A program made the position numbers and the translations under genes. From positions 2,004,871 to 2,068,870 of the forward strand of contig VFFE01007644.1 of assembly GCA_008921705.1 (NCBI GenBank): DNA of 64,000 bases, written 5' to 3'. The notes below the pieces were generated by a model, which was given only the letters and a program-made list of their open reading frames with translations, did not search any database and was not told where the DNA came from. Shown here one piece after another: positions 59,301 to 64,000 of this stretch (its first letter is position 1; each line of letters starts with the position of its first letter). This DNA is from Burhinus oedicnemus. Lineage: Eukaryota > Chordata > Aves > Charadriiformes > Burhinidae.

Positions 59301-62300
59301 CCCATCAGCAGAGCCAGGCTCTGCCTCATACACTGGCATCTCTATTACCAGAACATCATGTTCAATTCAACGAGAAGTTTATTTTCATCCTTCCTATAAG
59401 TAGCTGTGAAGAGGATGTGTGCCAGGGCTTTGAGTCACCCACGCGCTGCGCTGTGCCAGTGCGGTACTGATTGCAATGTACAATTATGGGTAGTAGTAAA
59501 TCCTTGGTAGGAGGGACTTGCCTTTTACATTCTGTACAAAATTAGAAGGCAGACACTGAGACACAATCTTGGTTTTACCCCAAGGTAATTCTGGAGCATG
59601 TAAAAAGTGGTAGCTGAGTGACGTGCCAGCATTTCCCGTAACAGGGTAAGAGAAGTTGCTGCCATTCTCTGATAGTAGGAGGCTAAAGAGCAGTATGAAA
59701 AGGGTGAGCTGGTACAGTAGATTCTGCGAGTTGCATGCAAAAATTTTACTGCTTTAAAATTGCCTAATATTTGTGTCTATGTTCCTTCATAAAGTATCTC
59801 TTGCATCCAAATAAGAAAACTGCCTTTGGGCGTCCAGTGGAACATACTGGATAAATGTAGAGGCCATATATGTTGTCTTAATTACACATCTTATTCATTT
59901 GTTTGGCCTTTAGTTCTGTCTGGATTTTCAAGGCTGCAAATCAGCAAGAGTTTAGTTAATTATGTTGTCATTGATCTCCCAGGCAATTACAGTTGTCCAT
60001 CACTGTAATTTCTGTGATATAAGCCCTGCAATGAAGAGTTCAGATTTCAGTTGGAATAAAAACTACGTACTTGCCCAGGGTGACCCTTGTATCATAACCC
60101 ACTGTCCCTGAGCAACCTATGTCCTTGTGACATGTTTGGTATTGCATAGTGTTACTTAGTGATAAGCGCCGTGTGGGCTGAAATACACCAACAGAGCCAG
60201 TATCTAATTATGTGAGAGGATTCAGATGGAGAAGGCTTTACGGTAATCACTGTTTTCACCACCTGTGAAAGCCCCGCTGCAGCTGACCTTTGGTTTCTTG
60301 GTTTTCTCAGTGCGTGAGGAGGAAAGGCCAGGCGCAGCCGGAGAGCAGAGCCTGTCTCTGGGTTCCAAGGCCTGCTGCAAAGCTCAGTGGAGATGCTGAG
60401 CATCCTTCCATCGCCTTCAGGAGGCTTTCGCTTTCATACCTCTCTCAACATGCAGTTAAGGACTCTTGGATGATGTTGCGGCACATTCCAGGACTGAGAT
60501 AACATAAAGGTTTTTATTGTCAGTTGAGCTATTAGTTAATATACAAGAACTAATGCGCCTACATTAGGGTGTAAATGTAATAGCTGCTTATTTCACAACA
60601 GGAGCTTTCTCCTCTCCCTTCCACCTGCTCCCCCACTCTGGTTTAACAGAGCTGTTAGATAGTGGAACTGTCCTGTTTGTAACAGAATTACAATATTTAG
60701 TCATTGGGGTGACAAAAGTAGAACTCTTTTTTTTTCAGCTCAGAGTCTGTAGTTTGAGTGTTTCTTTTGGTAGCAATGTCAGCGTGAGCAGCACTACTGC
60801 CTGCTTTTGCTTCTGCTTTGCCTTGCAGCAGGGCGAAGAACTGGTTTAGGGAATACATTCAAGTTAAAAATAGCTCAGCAAGAAAAGCTGCTGAAAGAAC
60901 ACTCTCTTCAAATAACAGGGCAAGTGGTGCAGGGTCCCAGCGCGGCTCCTGCTGAAGGCTGAGGAGGGCTCAAGGCTGTGTATTAAAATGTATGTTGAAG
61001 GGTCTTCCAACTGAAAGCACGTGCTGGTCATGATCTGGGTCACACTGTGCAGGTCACTGAAAATGGTGAGTAATGTCTCATTGCAAAGCAATAGATTTAT
61101 TTTTTCTCTCTCTCTCTTCCTCCCCCCCTGCCCCCACTGAAGTAAACCAAGGAAAATGCAGTGCTCTCCTGGCTTTGTGTAATCCCTAAAGAAAAAACCT
61201 AAATGATAGTGATTTCTAAAGTTGCAAATGCTTCTGGGATAGACAGTCCCTGCTGGGACCATATGTACGACTGCACACCTGCTATCCAACTGCAGGGATC
61301 TCTCTGGGAACACTCTCCCTGGCAACGCAAGTACTTTCTCGTTCTCTCCCGTCGCTCACCCACACAGCATCTCCAACAGGATGGGATATCCCTGCCTTCA
61401 GATAGCATATCACCATCTGTTGTACTATTTTCTGTTTCTCTTGTGCACACTATTGTTAGCCCAGCCTTTTTCAGTACAGAGCTAGACCAACAGCTTGCCC
61501 TCGTGCTGCTGTTAACCGAAGCTGGCCAGGGCCACACAGCCTTTGCCCACAGCATGCTCTGAATTCTGCTTCTTTACTGCATCCCCATTTATTTTATTCT
61601 AATCTTTCACCTTTTTCAAAATTTCTAATGAGATTATCTGTTGATTTTCAATGCAAAGAGTGAAGTCAGAAATTCCACTGACAACTCAAAAGATGTGGCC
61701 CAAGCACTCTGTAGGAGTGTGAGTCCCCTGGTCACAATGGCAGGAATAATCATCTATATTGTAGTTATTTCACCAGCAGATCTCACAGTCCTCTGCAAAG
61801 CCAGTCTGTATGGTTATCCCTATTGTACAGAATAGGAAAGTGTGGCAAAGTGTCTTGTCTGGAAAACCAGACTCGCAGACCCTCCCGGGATTTATTTCAC
61901 TTCCCACTGCAAGTGGTATTTTAGTGATTCTGTTTTCTCTGATTTTAAATTGGGCTGTGTGAGGAGTATGACTTGTCACTTGATGCCACAAAGCATGACA
62001 CCGAGCACTTCAGACAGGCTAATTTACATGAAAATGCAGACAGGATTTGAATTTAAAAATGGCATCCTCATATTCTGTGTGCTCTTCCCCAAAGCTTTTT
62101 GGGACCCTCCTTAGTTCCTTTTAGGATTCTGTGTTCAGTAATGGTGGTGTAAATCCAAATAGAGGTTGCTGGCAAATTTCAGTCAGGACAGAAAAGTCTG
62201 TGCTTTTGAAATCTGGGTTCCTCAATTGAATAAAATGTAAAAATTTAATTATGTAACATTTCCTATTGACCTGAGCATTTAGTTTTGACGTTACTGCTAT

Positions 62301-64000
62301 GATTTGTTGTGGTACAACATGCGCCGTCTGTTAGCATCAAAGCGCAAGGCTGCGACAGTGTCGTGGTTTGTGAAGTCTCCGTGTTCTTGGAAAAGGATTC
62401 AATTTTACCACCTCCGTGTCTCCTCAGAATTGCGTTGTGGCTGCTGTCTGACTGCTAGGATGGGGGGAGCTGAGCAGAGCAGTGCAAGGTGGCAGTGACT
62501 CCATCAGAGCTAGAAGAGGTCTTGTCTCTCTGCAAAAGACCTCCACCATATGGTGGTTTTTAGGCTTTCGTAGCATGTGTCTTTTCATTGCAGCTGATGC
62601 ACAGCAAGTCACGGGTAATGCTGCATTTGAGTGCTGGGCCTCCAGCCCACTAGAAAGTCCCTGCTAACCCTGAGCTTCCTGCTCCGATCATCCTTGTAGA
62701 CCTAAGCTTGGTATTTCCACACACCTATCATTCTCTGATAGTTTTTTCCTTTATGTTATAAACAGGCTGTTTACAACATAATTGAATGATGCTTATAATA
62801 TAACTTTCCTTACCACATTAGTACCGCTTTGTTTGACCTTTTCTTGAGAAGGAGGATTTCTCCCCTGGTGGGTGGTGTTTGGAAGTACTGTAGCCACTCC
62901 CTGTGATAATTACAATAATAAGGCTGCATTGTAGCCCGGCCAGAAAATGGCTTTTGCAGACACCCTCAAATTAGCCTGATCTCTCTGCAACAGCCAGCTG
63001 CTATCTGGAGAGACTGTTGTGAGATCTGGCTTTTTATTTTTTTAACATGATTTCTGAAAAACTAATGAAGTATTAATTCATTCAGAATTTAATTTGCTTA
63101 ATGATCATCTCAAGCAAATGACAATGGATGTTCATCTGTGAGCCATGTAGTCTTGACTTTGAGGGCTTTTTTTCAACAGTGAGGCACTCATGTTGTTGTT
63201 TGGGTGTTTGTCTCTTGGCCGAGTAGTATTTTGTACAGTTTTAACAAAGAAAACCAATCCAACTGTCACATCTTTGTACAACAATGGACTGACTGGATTG
63301 AAGTAACCTGTTTCTAATGCGATTTAAGACCCAGATTTTACCAATGTGCTGATCCTTCAGGCAGGTGTGTTTCTTAGCTGCCTTGCTACAGTCCTCTGCA
63401 TAAGTGGACTTTCAACAGGAGGAGGTGCTCAGCCTCCAAAGGTGGTGGCGCTTTTTCATTTCACTGGATAAATGCTTGAGCAGGGATTGATATATCTGGG
63501 AGTCCTTTTTTGTCTTTTAGTGTGTTACATGCGACAGCTAAAGGAAAAGAAAGAAAATGCTTTCCAGGGAAAAAAAACTCTCTCCATAGTCTGAAGAGGT
63601 CAAGGAAGTGTGCTGGCTGCTTGGATGACTTAGCTATCCTAAAAAACAAATAATGAAGGAAACTTGTGGTGCTCTGTTTGACTCAAGTAGCTCCCAAGCT
63701 ACATAAATAAACAGGAAAAACCCCACAAGACCTGATTATACAGCTGCAGCTTGCCAGGTGGGCACAGGCAACCGAATCAAAAAGATTTAGCTAGCACTAC
63801 ATTTTAATAATTGATACGACCGTACAATATTTATTAAGTAGTGTTTGATTAAAAACAATGACCTTCTGTTCTGACCTGTTTTCTCTCTTTTTCCCCCCTC
63901 CCTATTTTCTAAATATTTATTTCCTTCATTTTTCACCGCCCTCGCCTTGTCTAAGGTTACTTCAAAAAGGTGGAAACTGTGCTAGACTGACCCAGTTTTT

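Larger units (their letters stand above)
53263..64000 (-). other. PHACTR3: PHACTR3 intron running off the right edge
   Basis: More than 10.7 kb with no exon matching known PHACTR3 protein. Many short open frames exist in its GC-rich parts, but none carries family motifs and flanking splice sites. It contains an internal CpG island (about 55430-55960), a second small one near 56210-56370, a T/TA-rich tract near 55127-55145, and homeodomain-motif-rich AT sequence around 62.9-63.15 kb. Confidence 0.7.

Noticed and set aside
53263..64000. Search for the preceding PHACTR3 exon (RPEL 1-2 junction)
   Set aside because: I looked on the minus strand for the conserved stretch before SQRPAVEEL and found nothing; it is probably beyond the window.

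Overview
This is a nuclear genomic window from a vertebrate, almost certainly a bird. Genes are split into many small exons with GT-AG introns, promoters sit in CpG-rich patches, and a 5'-truncated CR1 retrotransposon tail (the typical avian LINE) lies at about 9.02-9.25 kb, with an older one at about 40.8 kb. No prokaryotic operon, CRISPR array or phage is present. The species cannot be named from the sequence.

Three protein-coding genes are recognised: PPP1R3D (+), SYCP2 (+) and the 3' end of PHACTR3 (-). From memory, the same genes are neighbours on human 20q13.33, in mirror orientation. On that synteny FAM217B would be expected divergently at or beyond the left edge, but I could not identify it.

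Layout. 1-1100: CpG-rich promoter area with NRF1 and Sp1 motifs. 1125-2789: PPP1R3D. The known coding body starts at 1866. Upstream is an open frame with eight in-phase Asp-Ser-(Leu/Pro) repeats, which a predicted 243-bp intron would join in frame to PPP1R3D. 2790-8980: 3' UTR and intergenic DNA, with a 43-bp direct repeat. 9022-9249: CR1. 9400-9760: SYCP2 CpG promoter with three evenly spaced CCAAT boxes and an E2F site. 10816-38631: SYCP2, read here as 44 coding exons that sum to exactly 1449 codons plus stop. One intron looks AT-AC and two look GC-AG. 39.26-42.16 kb: convergent intergenic DNA. 44128-53262 (-): the last five coding exons of PHACTR3. 53263-64000: its next upstream intron, running off the window, with an internal CpG island.

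The genes share no pathway. PPP1R3D targets protein phosphatase 1 (PP1) to glycogen, SYCP2 builds the meiotic chromosome axis, and PHACTR3 is a PP1- and actin-binding regulator. Two of the three are PP1 partners, which is probably coincidence. The most interesting items are the predicted DSL-repeat N-terminal exon of PPP1R3D and the nested AT-AC/GT-AG splice choice in SYCP2. All exon calls were made by eye from splice sites, frame and remembered homologues; no search was run.
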